The notes: generated by a model not told the origin, from the sequence alone. DNA of 41,737 nucleotides from Bacillota bacterium (GCA_023511485.1 JAIMBH010000020.1:1-41737); one strand, 5' to 3'; positions 8,147-16,412 are shown, counted from the stretch's first letter. Numbers and translations are program-made.

Positions 8147-9367
8147 TTATTCTTCGCTATGTGGCGAGCCTTGACTACCGGTGATGTTGCCATCCTGCTG
8201 CCGCGGCACAACCTTATACTTGCCCACTGGATGGCAGTAGTCGCATAGCTTTTCGCTATGGCAGCTATAGCAGTTCTCGTTTTCACCGTTTCCAGGTATC
8301 TTGCCTGTAGCAATCGGCCCGTGCTGCTTGCGCCACTCATCAAATGTACCGTGGTACTCCATTGTTCCATGGCAGGTGCAGCCCTGCAGCCTGGAAGCTT
8401 GAAGCGGGGCGTACGGCATGTCGTGGCATCTAAAACATACATTTGGATTAGTAAATGCCGGTAAGGCATGTTTAACTTCGCTTACCCAGTTTGGTGGATG
8501 CGGCATCTGCAGTCCATGGCAATTAGTGCATTTCTGCGGCTGATGGCACCGGTAGCAAAAATCCCAATTGACAAATATGCCGGTTTTGATAAGATCGCGT
8601 TTTGGCGTGCGAATCTTCTCTCCAATGTCTTTTTCGTGGCAGAGGGAGCAATCGGCTTTGGCTGTTTTATCGTTATGGCATTTAACACAGGCACTCATAC
8701 TAGGCACCGTTTCAGGCTTAATAAGGCCTGCGTGCGCAACGCTGTTGTGGCAGTCCATACAGTCTGCTCCAGCATCCAGAAATTCCTTGTGGCTAACCCT
8801 TATGCCATAGCGGCTTAATGTTTTTTGCCTTACTTCAGAATGGCATTTCAAACAAGCTGCATCTTCAATACGGGCTTTCCCTGGGTTGGCTTTGTTTGTA
8901 ATCGCATAGACCCAAAACCAGCGCGCATAATCTACCTTTTGTGCAATGGCACCTGTTATTCCGGGCGGCTGGTGACAGCTCAAACACTTAATTCCAGCGT
9001 GGGCGGACTTTTCCAAAGCCTTGGCTTCTTTTTTCAGGCTGTGGCAATTTGCGCAAAATTTCGGTTGGCCTGTATAGTAGCTTCCAGCGAATAAGATAAT
9101 CAGAATTACAGCTACTACAATCAGCCGCTGAAGCCAGACATCGTATGCGCTCTCGGAAACTGGGACTTTTAACTTAAGACGCAGCCGGTCGCGTGTGGCA
9201 TAGGAATAGATAAGGTAGCCTATCATACCCAATAAAACCAGCGATAAGAGTAGCATAGCGATAACCACCAGGGTGAGCGTGGCATCGGCCGAGGGGTCGT
9301 CTAAAACCAGTCTTATGTTTTCTAAGATTCCGCGGAGGAAACCAAAGATATTTACTGTCTTAGTCAA
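8147..9367 (-). CDS. Membrane-anchored eleven-heme cytochrome c
   Basis: A 406-residue protein with two membrane segments (about residues 31-55 and 82-98), then eleven CxxCH motifs: CANCH, CLSCH, CLKCH, CMDCH, CVKCH, CSLCH, CYRCH, CTNCH, CFRCH, CYSCH, CDYCH. The first pair resembles the NapC/NirT quinol-dehydrogenase arrangement, but the CxxCHxM methionine is replaced ('FCANCHSL'). Near residue 336 there is an unusual C-x-C-H ('GCTCHG') that is too short for a standard heme site. The start is TTG at 9367; the gene overlaps the upstream twelve-heme gene by 8 nt, and GGGAG lies about 10 nt upstream. It is probably an electron carrier on the outer face of the membrane. Confidence 0.9.
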   Translation of the reverse strand: MTKTVNIFGFLRGILENIRLVLDDPSADATLTLVVIAMLLLSLVLLGMIGYLIYSYATRDRLRLKLKVPVSESAYDVWLQRLIVVAVILIILFAGSYYTGQPKFCANCHSLKKEAKALEKSAHAGIKCLSCHQPPGITGAIAQKVDYARWFWVYAITNKANPGKARIEDAACLKCHSEVRQKTLSRYGIRVSHKEFLDAGADCMDCHNSVAHAGLIKPETVPSMSACVKCHNDKTAKADCSLCHEKDIGEKIRTPKRDLIKTGIFVNWDFCYRCHQPQKCTNCHGLQMPHPPNWVSEVKHALPAFTNPNVCFRCHDMPYAPLQASRLQGCTCHGTMEYHGTFDEWRKQHGPIATGKIPGNGENENCYSCHSEKLCDYCHPVGKYKVVPRQQDGNITGSQGSPHSEE

Positions 9368-10376
9368 GGTTCACCGACTCCCTGAGAAGCTTTAGTTTAT
9401 CCTGCGGTATTCCCGGATGGATATGAAAGCTGTGACATTTAATGCAAGCTTCCTTAAAGTGGCATGCGTAACAGGCCTTAGTGCCTTCTTTTTTGACTAT
9501 CTTACTGTGCTGCGAAAGGAAGGTTTTTGGATGCGGCATCTCCATTGTGTGGCAGTTTTTACATAGCGCACCTTTATGGCATTGCAGGCAGCTCTTTTGT
9601 GCCTCTGCCGAACCATCAATCTCCTTGCCATGGGTAGCAAGCCAGCCGGCACTGTGCGGCAGCTCGGTTTTATGGCAGCGGTTGCAGAAAAGTTTGCTAT
9701 GGCAGCTCTGGCAGGTGGCAAGATTGCCCATACCGTGAAGTTTGCGCCAGTTTGGCCCGTGGGTAGTCTGCCAGTTGCCGGCTATTCTGTCGGTTTGCCC
9801 AACAACGTCGATTTTAATATGGCATTTTTCGCAAGCACCAGAGGCCGCAGAGCCGTTGTGGCAGCCCAGGCATTTTTCCATCTCGGGTACGTTTTTTCTA
9901 ACCGTGCTTTTGCCGTGGGCCACCGTGCTGTGGCAGTAGTCGCATTCATATCCTGCGCTTATAATCTCCTTGTGGCTGACACGCATCAGGCCGTTTTGCA
10001 CTGTTTTAATTGCTACGTCGCTATGGCACTGAAGGCACTTAATGCTTGGTACTTTTGCAGTTACAGGGCGCTTATAAATCATGGTAAGCTGGGCTGGAAC
10101 CATCCGGGCAAGGCTAAGACGGCTCGACACAGCGCTAAACACATCGGCTCCGCCATGGCAGCTGCTGCACCCGGTACCGCTATGGCTCGATGCCTTCCAG
10201 GCATCGTAAGACTGCTTATGGCAGGGCGAACAGGAGACAGGCAAAGTGCCCAGCAATCCAACTACGTTAAAGTAAACGATTGCTAAAAGTACAAGGGAAA
10301 GCACAGCAAAATAAGTTCTTTGCAGTATCAGGCTTAGCCTTTCTTCGGTTATCCGTTCTTTAAATCTACCGCCCAT
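9360..10376 (-). CDS. Membrane-anchored twelve-heme cytochrome c
   Basis: A 338-residue protein with one N-terminal membrane anchor (about residues 20-45) and twelve CxxCH motifs: CSPCH, CSSCH, CLQCH, CDYCH, CLGCH, CEKCH, CQSCH, CNRCH, CLQCH, CKNCH, CYACH, CIKCH. The first two hemes are spaced as in NapC/NirT proteins ('CHKQSYDAWKASSHSGTGC') but lack the methionine after the first heme. ATG at 10376 directly abuts the stop of the upstream gene, and an AAGG lies in that gene's tail. With the overlapping eleven-heme gene it forms a tightly coupled pair that probably works as one complex. Confidence 0.9.
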   Translation of the reverse strand: MGGRFKERITEERLSLILQRTYFAVLSLVLLAIVYFNVVGLLGTLPVSCSPCHKQSYDAWKASSHSGTGCSSCHGGADVFSAVSSRLSLARMVPAQLTMIYKRPVTAKVPSIKCLQCHSDVAIKTVQNGLMRVSHKEIISAGYECDYCHSTVAHGKSTVRKNVPEMEKCLGCHNGSAASGACEKCHIKIDVVGQTDRIAGNWQTTHGPNWRKLHGMGNLATCQSCHSKLFCNRCHKTELPHSAGWLATHGKEIDGSAEAQKSCLQCHKGALCKNCHTMEMPHPKTFLSQHSKIVKKEGTKACYACHFKEACIKCHSFHIHPGIPQDKLKLLRESVNLD

Positions 10377-11093
10377 TTATTTAGACTTACCTTCTTCCGG
10401 TTGGCCTCCGGACGGTTGTTTATTCGCCTGAGGTTTATTGCTCGTTCCGGCGCCTGTTATTATAGCCTGGGCAATAGGCATAGCATGGTTTTTGAGAATG
10501 TTGCCTTTTTCCACAGGGGCATGTTCCAAAAAGGAAGTAATTATTCTTATGCTATAGTTCTGTTTGGTCCAGCCCATAAAAAAGCTGTCCTCGCGCTCGG
10601 TATAGCCCGTTTTTACAATAGTTGTTCCGATTAACAAGTTCTCATGGCCATTTGGGAAGCGCTTTGCCAAGGTATCAGCGACATCTTTTTTTGCATCCTC
10701 TTCAGAAGCGAAATAGGTAACCTTTGCGTAAGAATTGCAGGGCGCCCTCAGCATTAAATTAGGGTCCAAATTCTCATATATTGCCTCTGATGCAGGGTAC
10801 TCGGAGCCGGCAACATCCTGGCGGGCTTTGGTTTCATACTGCAGGATAAAATCGGGCAGCATATTAATAACCGGTACCGGCGGTTTTAATCTCTTTGGCA
10901 GGATTTGCTCAAGGCCACTAGTCTTACTCTGTTTTGGGCTTAGAGTTTTGTTGATTTCAATCCAAATGCTGCCCAAAGAAAGCAGCGTTGTCACAACCGC
11001 TAAAATTAGTGCGTATTGGAAGATTCGCCGCTCGGGGATAATATTATCTGACCTACCTGTGCTACTCTGGTTTGTTACGCTTGGTTTAAGCAT
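10377..11093 (-). CDS. Single-pass membrane protein co-transcribed with two cytochromes
   Basis: A 238-residue protein with a cytoplasmic N-terminus of about 25 residues, one membrane segment (about 26-45), and an extracytoplasmic domain ('YAKVTYFASEEDAKKDVADT') with a Pro/Gln/Gly/Lys-rich tail. No family was recognised and it has no heme motifs. It abuts the twelve-heme gene with no spacer, so it may be a non-heme subunit or assembly factor of that cytochrome pair. This is inference from position only. Confidence 0.75.
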   Translation of the reverse strand: MLKPSVTNQSSTGRSDNIIPERRIFQYALILAVVTTLLSLGSIWIEINKTLSPKQSKTSGLEQILPKRLKPPVPVINMLPDFILQYETKARQDVAGSEYPASEAIYENLDPNLMLRAPCNSYAKVTYFASEEDAKKDVADTLAKRFPNGHENLLIGTTIVKTGYTEREDSFFMGWTKQNYSIRIITSFLEHAPVEKGNILKNHAMPIAQAIITGAGTSNKPQANKQPSGGQPEEGKSK

Positions 11094-11200
11094 TAATTTA
11101 CCAACTTACCTGCTAAATTATTTAGCTATTAATAAGTCTAACACGTATGGAAATCTAGTCAAGACGCAGGTAGAAAGCAAAATATAGTAGCTTTGGCGCA

Positions 11201-11232
11201 AAAGAAAGAGACCCGTTAAAAACGGGTCTCTT
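11201..11232 (-). terminator. Rho-independent terminator after the seven-heme cytochrome
   Basis: GAGACCCGTT and AACGGGTCTC form a perfect 10-bp stem with a 3-nt loop, followed on the minus strand by TTTCTTT. It ends the single-gene transcript of the secreted seven-heme cytochrome. Confidence 0.9.
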
Positions 11233-11271
11233 ATTTGTTTTACGAATGTTTCCCTTATAAAGGGACCACTA

Positions 11272-12777
11272 TTAGTGGTTAGTACCGATACCGATGTGGC
11301 ATCTCAAGCAAACGCCGTCGATGGTGTTCTCGGAAACGGTTACAGCTGAACCGGTTGCATCTACACCTCCAGCCGAAATCGGCATATTGAGGACTGCGCT
11401 TGCGCTCTTGTTAGCACTGTACTGTGCAAGCCATGGACCAAGCAGCTTGATCGCGTTTGGTTGACCGGAGTGCGGGAAGTCTGACTTGCCGTCCGGTGCA
11501 CTTGTACCAATTGGATACAGGCCATTAACGTTGTCGTTAGTTGCCTCGTATGCATCAGTACCAAAGTGGCAACGTGAGCATCCACTATCAACCGTGCTTC
11601 TGGTCGGCAGGTCGTTCCTGTGGCAGGAGTAGCACTGTGACGGACCGTTGTGTGCACCGGTGTATGGTGCCGGGTGGGTCCTGTCAGAGTGGCTCTTGTA
11701 GCCGAGCTCCTCGTTTGTCAGGTGTTTCCAGTAACCGATGTTTAGGTTGTGGCAGTCAGCGCACCATGGCGAGAGTGTGAACTGGTTGACAGTCTGCGGT
11801 GCCTGGTGTGGATCGGTATTATTCGGCTCACCAACAAAGGCGGTGTAAATTGTGTTCGGAACAGCTGGATTGGTTGAACCGCCCTCTGCATCGTAACCTG
11901 TGTTGTCAGCAGTCATGGTCTCTTCTGGTACCTGAATGATGTCCTGAGCATTATACATGCCATACGTGTTTGGTGCCGAGCCCGGCTTGACGGAGCCGGA
12001 TGGGAACTTCCTCAGGAGTTTGTAGCCGACCTTTTGCGTCATGTTGTTCTTGTCGGTAGGTCTCCAGGTCATGTTGATCGCGTTGTGCGGCTGGTGGCAG
12101 TTCATGCAGCGAAGTGCAAGTGGGCCAATCCTCATGTAGCCGCTTCTACCGGTTCCAGCAATTCCCTGGCCGTGGTGCCTAGCGAAACGATACATCTGGT
12201 TTTTGTTCGCATCGTAAGCACGGACCTGAACGGTCTCTGTAACCGGGTTGCCGTCTGCATCAGAAGCAGTAAGCGTTACGTCTACCAGCCACTGATCGAT
12301 CGAGCTATCTGGGATGGTTGAGCTTGCACCAATGGTATGACCGTTGGTGGTCTGCTTGCCATTCGGGTTCAGGTCGTAGACAGTGTTGTTTGAGTGGGCG
12401 GAACCCCCGATGTGGCAGTAATCGCAGGCATCATCCTGTGAATCTGCTCTTAATAGGTAGTATGAACCCTCAGCACGGTGGACAGCGTGGCAAACTTTGC
12501 ACTTGTTGGTCGTGGTGTCGTATCCGCCGTGCGGGCCGCTTGTGTCGGTCTGGCCGGGAGTACCATCGCCGGTGTCTTTGCTGTACTTCTGGGTGATCGG
12601 ATCATCGAATGCCCTATATGCACCCTCGGTCTTGGCCGTAGAATCCTGCAGGTCTTTGTAAGTCCAAACAGAAGCACCGTCACTACCGATGACAGATGGG
12701 GTAGCAGCAAGTGCTGTACCAGCAGCTAACGCAATAACAAACAGAGTAGCTACCGCAATAATTAACGCCTTTTTCAT
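11272..12777 (-). CDS. Secreted seven-heme cytochrome c
   Basis: About 501 residues with a clear Sec signal peptide (MKKALIIAVATL... cleaved after 'TALA'), no further membrane segment, and seven CxxCH motifs: CKVCH, CDYCH, CMNCH, CADCH, CYSCH, CSRCH, CLRCH. Long stretches between hemes are rich in Thr, Asn and Gly, which suits an exported protein. The start at ATG 12777 has a near-perfect AAAGGAGGTGAAAGA site. A second in-frame ATG at 12822 also has AGGAGGTGAAA upstream and would add 15 residues. The gene has its own promoter, long leader and terminator, so it is probably strongly and separately expressed. It is a candidate terminal or surface electron carrier. Confidence 0.9.
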   Translation of the reverse strand: MKKALIIAVATLFVIALAAGTALAATPSVIGSDGASVWTYKDLQDSTAKTEGAYRAFDDPITQKYSKDTGDGTPGQTDTSGPHGGYDTTTNKCKVCHAVHRAEGSYYLLRADSQDDACDYCHIGGSAHSNNTVYDLNPNGKQTTNGHTIGASSTIPDSSIDQWLVDVTLTASDADGNPVTETVQVRAYDANKNQMYRFARHHGQGIAGTGRSGYMRIGPLALRCMNCHQPHNAINMTWRPTDKNNMTQKVGYKLLRKFPSGSVKPGSAPNTYGMYNAQDIIQVPEETMTADNTGYDAEGGSTNPAVPNTIYTAFVGEPNNTDPHQAPQTVNQFTLSPWCADCHNLNIGYWKHLTNEELGYKSHSDRTHPAPYTGAHNGPSQCYSCHRNDLPTRSTVDSGCSRCHFGTDAYEATNDNVNGLYPIGTSAPDGKSDFPHSGQPNAIKLLGPWLAQYSANKSASAVLNMPISAGGVDATGSAVTVSENTIDGVCLRCHIGIGTNH

Positions 12778-12865
12778 TCTTTCACCTCCTTTATGTAAAG
12801 TCATTGATGAACTTGTTTTCATTATCCTGTTTCACCTCCTTTTTAAGAAATAAATGTGTACGTGA

Positions 12866-12883
12866 ACGTGCGCACATGCACGT
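12866..12883. promoter_or_regulatory. Inverted repeat in the seven-heme cytochrome leader
   Basis: ACGTGC and GCACGT flank a 6-nt centre. The whole 18 bp alternates purine and pyrimidine, and a similar 11-bp stretch lies at 12854-12864. It could be an operator, an RNA hairpin or Z-DNA-prone DNA. A second perfect inverted repeat, ATCCAAT-T-ATTGGAT, lies at 12921-12935. Confidence 0.4.
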
Positions 12884-12957
12884 CATAATCGAAAGATTAG
12901 TTTCTTATGGGCTTTTCAAGATCCAATTATTGGATAGAGGTAGTGTGGCTATTTCAA

Positions 12958-12987
12958 TCTATAATCTATGCCTCGATTAAGGGTCAA
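12958..12987 (-). promoter_or_regulatory. Candidate promoter of the seven-heme cytochrome
   Basis: On the minus strand TTGACC and TATAGA are separated by 18 nt. The predicted leader is about 170 nt and contains the two inverted repeats at 12921-12935 and 12866-12883. The rest of 12988-13145 is AT-rich without a gene. Confidence 0.5.
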
Positions 12988-13145
12988 CTTAAGGATACCA
13001 TGTTAACGCTATAACGGTAAAGACTTTATGGGAAAAAATTTTATAACTTTGTATATTTTGTTGTTAAACATCATAGCCTACGCTACTATTTTATAACGGT
13101 ATGCCAGATATTGCAAGCGGTTAATGGAGGGATAAGCTGATAAAG

Positions 13146-13178
13146 AAAAACCCCGCCAATTAAGCTGGCGGGGTTTTT
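13146..13178. terminator. Terminator after the GerMN lipoprotein gene
   Basis: CCCCGCCA and TGGCGGGG form a perfect 8-bp GC-rich stem flanked by A5 and T5. It closes the TPR-NHL-GerMN operon on the minus strand. Confidence 0.9.
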
Positions 13179-13204
13179 AGCAAGCTCTTGCATTTGTGAT
13201 AGAT

Positions 13205-13735
13205 TTATTTTTTAAGCGGCCAGGGTTGCCCGTTAAGAGAAACGGCTTCCCAGAACCTCTTTACGTCCTTGCCGTTTACTATTCCGTTCTCTTTACCTTG
13301 AACCTGGAACTTAAACGCTTTAAGTTCTTTAAACTGCTTCAGGGTCTCCTGCACGGCACCAAATGCCAACAGCTTTTCTTTTGGCGTGGCTTCGAAATCC
13401 AATACTTCTTTACTGAAATTAATCGTTGCGACGCCTGCCTTATCGACTTTAACATCAAGCACCTTGCACTCGGGCTGCACAATTGCAATATCTTTGTTTT
13501 CTTGCGGCTTGGCCGCAAGCACTTCGTCTACCGCAGTTTTTATGATGTCCTTGTTGTCTGCTACGACGTGTTTTTCCTGAACGAGCGTGTTGCCGGTTGA
13601 AAAGTAGACTAATACCGTTCTGGTTTTTTCCGGCATTGAGATCGTTGGGTCGGGCACGTCGGTTTGCCCCTGGCATCCCATCACGGCAGCGGCCAGCATA
13701 ACTGCCGCTGATATTAAAAGCAATATTTTCTTCAT
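13205..13735 (-). CDS. GerMN-domain lipoprotein
   Basis: A 176-residue protein with a lipoprotein signal ending 'AVMGC' (Cys about residue 21), followed by one GerMN-type domain ('RTVLVYFSTGNTLVQEK', then 'LDVKVDKAGVATINFSKEVLDF' and 'FGAVQETLKQFKELKAFKFQVQG'). GerMN domains occur in spore-germination protein GerM and in LpqB-like lipoproteins, and probably bind cell-wall or protein partners. The gene starts 3 nt after the stop of the NHL gene with GAGG upstream. In this setting it may help anchor the NHL/TPR proteins in the envelope; no sporulation gene is nearby. Confidence 0.85.
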   Translation of the reverse strand: MKKILLLISAAVMLAAAVMGCQGQTDVPDPTISMPEKTRTVLVYFSTGNTLVQEKHVVADNKDIIKTAVDEVLAAKPQENKDIAIVQPECKVLDVKVDKAGVATINFSKEVLDFEATPKEKLLAFGAVQETLKQFKELKAFKFQVQGKENGIVNGKDVKRFWEAVSLNGQPWPLKK

Positions 13736-13738
13736 ATT

Positions 13739-15226
13739 TTACTCATCCTCACTGGCCGGTTTGGGCTTGGACCCCTCGGTTTCAGCCTTAGATTTATGGT
13801 AGGCCTCTTTAAATTCGTCGTAGCTCATGGTAGCTAGATTGAGCCGCTCGGCTTCGGCCTTAAGGTTTTGAGACGATGTTAGAAGCACTCTCTTGCCTTT
13901 TGTGCTACTAGCCAATGCTAAGGCTGCTAGGTCGGTTTTGGAGAGGCCTTTGATTGAAGAAAGGCTTGCCAGAGCCTCCTCGCTTGCCGGCTTTACCATT
14001 AGCTTAAGCCCTTCAGGCAACTTATGTTTGAGATTTTCAAAAGCCTCTGGCACAATTGTTAGTTTCTTAAACGCTCTGGAGAGCGCCTCGCCATCGCCAG
14101 AGTCGACTGCTGTACTTATAAAACCCTCCGAAGCGATGACCTGCAGACCTGACCTTCTTAACAATAGCAGGCCAAGTGGCAGCAGTAGCAGCAACAGGTA
14201 TGGCAGCATGTCAAAGATTTTGGCGCTTACCGGTGTTGAGATAGGCACCTGGAATACCTGTACGCGGTCATTGAATTTGTCTGCCAGAACAATCTTGCCC
14301 TGGCCGGCATAGGCGATTCCATCGGGGTAATAGAAGAAACCGTCGTCGTGACCTACATCGCCGATTTTTTGCAGAAACTTACCCTTGGTATCAAGGACAA
14401 TAAGTTCACTGCTTAAGCCATCTACTACGTAAAGGTGCCCGTTACCATCAAGTGTGATACTGGAAGGAAGCCCGAACTTGCGATCACTGCCCCTGTACAT
14501 AACTGCTTGATCTGCCGGAATAGGGGAGCCGTATTGCCATAGGGGATCTCCGTTTTTATTAAAGGCCTGCACGCGGTAATTTAGGCTATCGGCGACATAG
14601 ATATCGCCGTTTGGACCGACGGTTATACCGCCGGGCATGTCGAACTCACCCTTACCTTTTCCTCTTTTGCCGAAAGAGGTTATCAAGTTGCCTTCAAGGT
14701 CACCGATCATTATGCCCCGTGCGGTTGTTACATACAATTTTCTATCGTGGATTGTCAGGGCCAGCGGAGGGTCGGGGAAGACTATCTCGTGGATTGGTTT
14801 AAACTGCCCGTTATAAACAACGATTTTCTTTGATGTCTTGGACAGGACAAACGTGCGGCCGTCTGGCGCAACGGCGATACCGATCGGGTCTCTGTACTTA
14901 AACTTTCCGTCACCGTAATCAGTAAACTGGTTTACATAGTTGCCGTTTGCATCAAAGATAACAACCCTTTGCTTGCCAGTATCGGCAACATATATACGTC
15001 CCTGTTCATCCATAGCAACACCAGAAGGTCTTCTTAAAAGGTCGCCCTCAAAGCCGTATATGGAGAACAGGGGTGTAAAATCTTCTTGCTTTCTGGCATC
15101 TTTGGCTACCGGCGGCTTGGTCAGCATAAAATAGAGAAATAGCAATGCTATTAATGCCGCCAGTAGAACGGCAATAAACATTATGTATTTTTTGTAGGTA
15201 TCATCGGTCGCTACAAGTTGTGCCAA
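13739..15226 (-). CDS. NHL-repeat membrane protein with C-terminal PIN-like domain
   Basis: A 495-residue protein: a membrane segment at about residues 15-34, six NHL blades (about 45-335, for example 'RRPSGVAMDEQGRIYVADTG'), a second membrane segment near 345-362, and a C-terminal domain of about 130 residues. The pattern 'TDLAALALASSTKGKRVLLTSSQNLKAEAERLNL' looks like the latter half of a PIN fold, with the usual acidic TDD/TSD position changed to TSS. With two membrane crossings the propeller would be outside and the PIN-like part in the cytoplasm. The start is TTG at 15226 with GGAGG 8 nt upstream. The PIN assignment is by eye and moderate; the NHL assignment is strong. Confidence 0.85.
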   Translation of the reverse strand: MAQLVATDDTYKKYIMFIAVLLAALIALLFLYFMLTKPPVAKDARKQEDFTPLFSIYGFEGDLLRRPSGVAMDEQGRIYVADTGKQRVVIFDANGNYVNQFTDYGDGKFKYRDPIGIAVAPDGRTFVLSKTSKKIVVYNGQFKPIHEIVFPDPPLALTIHDRKLYVTTARGIMIGDLEGNLITSFGKRGKGKGEFDMPGGITVGPNGDIYVADSLNYRVQAFNKNGDPLWQYGSPIPADQAVMYRGSDRKFGLPSSITLDGNGHLYVVDGLSSELIVLDTKGKFLQKIGDVGHDDGFFYYPDGIAYAGQGKIVLADKFNDRVQVFQVPISTPVSAKIFDMLPYLLLLLLPLGLLLLRRSGLQVIASEGFISTAVDSGDGEALSRAFKKLTIVPEAFENLKHKLPEGLKLMVKPASEEALASLSSIKGLSKTDLAALALASSTKGKRVLLTSSQNLKAEAERLNLATMSYDEFKEAYHKSKAETEGSKPKPASEDE

Positions 15227-15257
15227 TGCTCAAACCTCCAATTTATTTCTTAGAAAT

Positions 15258-15977
15258 CTACTTATTCGTATTTTTTGCCGGAGTATTGTTTCCCTCGGCA
15301 TTATTGGCGGTATTTTTACTATCGGTTGTTACGCCCTGTTTGATTAGGCGTTTAGCTGCATCTATCGCTTCCTTATAGTCCGGCGTATACTCCAGCGCCT
15401 CTTTGTAATATGCAAGAGCCGTGACTTTGTCGCCGCTTTTTTCGTAGGCCACTCCAAGGCTGTAAAGAATTGGAGATGACTCTGGGCCAAAGCTCAGGGC
15501 TTTCTCATAAGCCTTAACAGCCTTTTTATAGTCCTTCAAATTCATGTCGACCTGGGCAGCCTCCAGCCAGCAGTTCTGGTAAAATGGTGCGAGCTGGCCT
15601 TTTGAATTTGCTGCTTTCTCGAAACTTTTGGCGGCCTCTTTAAGATTATTTTGCTCTTTTTGCGCCAAACCTAAGACAAAGTGGGCCTGGCCATTATCCG
15701 GTGCAAGACGAGCTGCGACTTTAGCCTCTTTTACTGCATTATTTACCCGGCCAAGCTCGAGATAGGCTGCGGCTAGCTTGATCCTTGCCTGCGCATCATT
15801 GGGGTTGGCTTTTACGGATTGAACGGCTAAAAAGAGCGCCCGCTCGGCTTCTGTGCGCGGTGCGTTTAAGTCATCACTGAGAAGCATGTAGCGAGCTATG
15901 GCTATGCCTGTACCCAGAACTGCTAGTACTAAGACAACTATTAATGCTTTTAATATAAAGGGTGTCCATCTGCTCAT
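15258..15977 (-). CDS. Membrane-anchored TPR protein
   Basis: A 239-residue protein with an N-terminal membrane segment (about residues 8-29), then about five TPR units ('AQARIKLAAAYLELGRVNNA', 'SPILYSLGVAYEKSGDKVTA') and a low-complexity Asn/Thr/Lys tail. ATG at 15977 has AAGGAGAG 9 nt upstream. It is the first gene of the TPR-NHL-GerMN operon and a paralogue of the TPR gene at 5901-6584, which also precedes an NHL gene. It is probably a scaffold on the outer face of the membrane. Confidence 0.85.
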   Translation of the reverse strand: MSRWTPFILKALIVVLVLAVLGTGIAIARYMLLSDDLNAPRTEAERALFLAVQSVKANPNDAQARIKLAAAYLELGRVNNAVKEAKVAARLAPDNGQAHFVLGLAQKEQNNLKEAAKSFEKAANSKGQLAPFYQNCWLEAAQVDMNLKDYKKAVKAYEKALSFGPESSPILYSLGVAYEKSGDKVTALAYYKEALEYTPDYKEAIDAAKRLIKQGVTTDSKNTANNAEGNNTPAKNTNK

Positions 15978-16384
15978 ATAAGCAATCTCTCCTTAAGGAA
16001 TATTCTCTAATCTCACCGATTGCAAGTATTTACTGTCAGTAATTGACAACATTACCAACCATATCTTACCTTACAAAACTCAGAATGCAATACCAAAACT
16101 GATATGCAATCGACTTTATTTATAATATCGGCATTATTTAATTCCCCAACCACCCCCACATGCTTTCTTGGCTGGCGCAACTTTGCCTAGGCCTGGGTTC
16201 GCCCGGACCAAGAGAGTGCAAGTGGAAGTATGCTGTACTCAAAGTCCTGAAATACCTCCATTTACAGATACAAAGTTGCAGTGTTTGCAGGTGAGATTCG
16301 AGCAACCGTTGACTTGTAAATAATATCACAATTGGATGTAAGTTTGCTAATATATATCCCGACTCTTCTAGCGGTAATTCATTC
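15978..16384. other. Intergenic region with no supported gene
   Basis: About 400 nt separate the TPR operon from the twelve-heme cytochrome gene. A minus-strand frame from 16329 to 16138 exists, but it has no ribosome-binding site and an unlikely composition. The small inverted repeat TGTCA-N5-TGACA near 16034 is the only other structure seen. No clear promoter was found. Confidence 0.5.
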
Positions 16385-16412
16385 TCACTCTTCTAGCGGT
16401 AATTCATCCTCA
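16363..16412. repeat. 25-bp tandem duplication at a cytochrome stop codon
   Basis: Two copies of a 25-bp unit beginning CTCTTCTAGCGGTAATTCAT (16363-16387 and 16388-16412) differ at one base. The stop codon of the twelve-heme cytochrome gene (16385-16387) lies at the junction. Because 25 is not a multiple of three, the second copy shifts the frame. Confidence 0.9.

Noticed and set aside
9576-10286. A 236-residue plus-strand open frame
   Set aside because: It is the antisense shadow of the twelve-heme cytochrome; its length comes from the low stop frequency opposite CxxCH-rich sequence.
13205-13735. GerMN protein as evidence for sporulation
   Set aside because: GerMN domains also occur in lipoproteins of non-sporulating bacteria, and no other sporulation gene is present in the window.
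16190-16215. tRNA-like GGTTCG stretch
   Set aside because: No acceptor, D or anticodon arm could be formed around it.
16138-16329. A 63-residue minus-strand frame in the gap after the twelve-heme gene
   Set aside because: No ribosome-binding site and an unlikely residue mix. It is of interest only as the possible extension before the 25-bp duplication.
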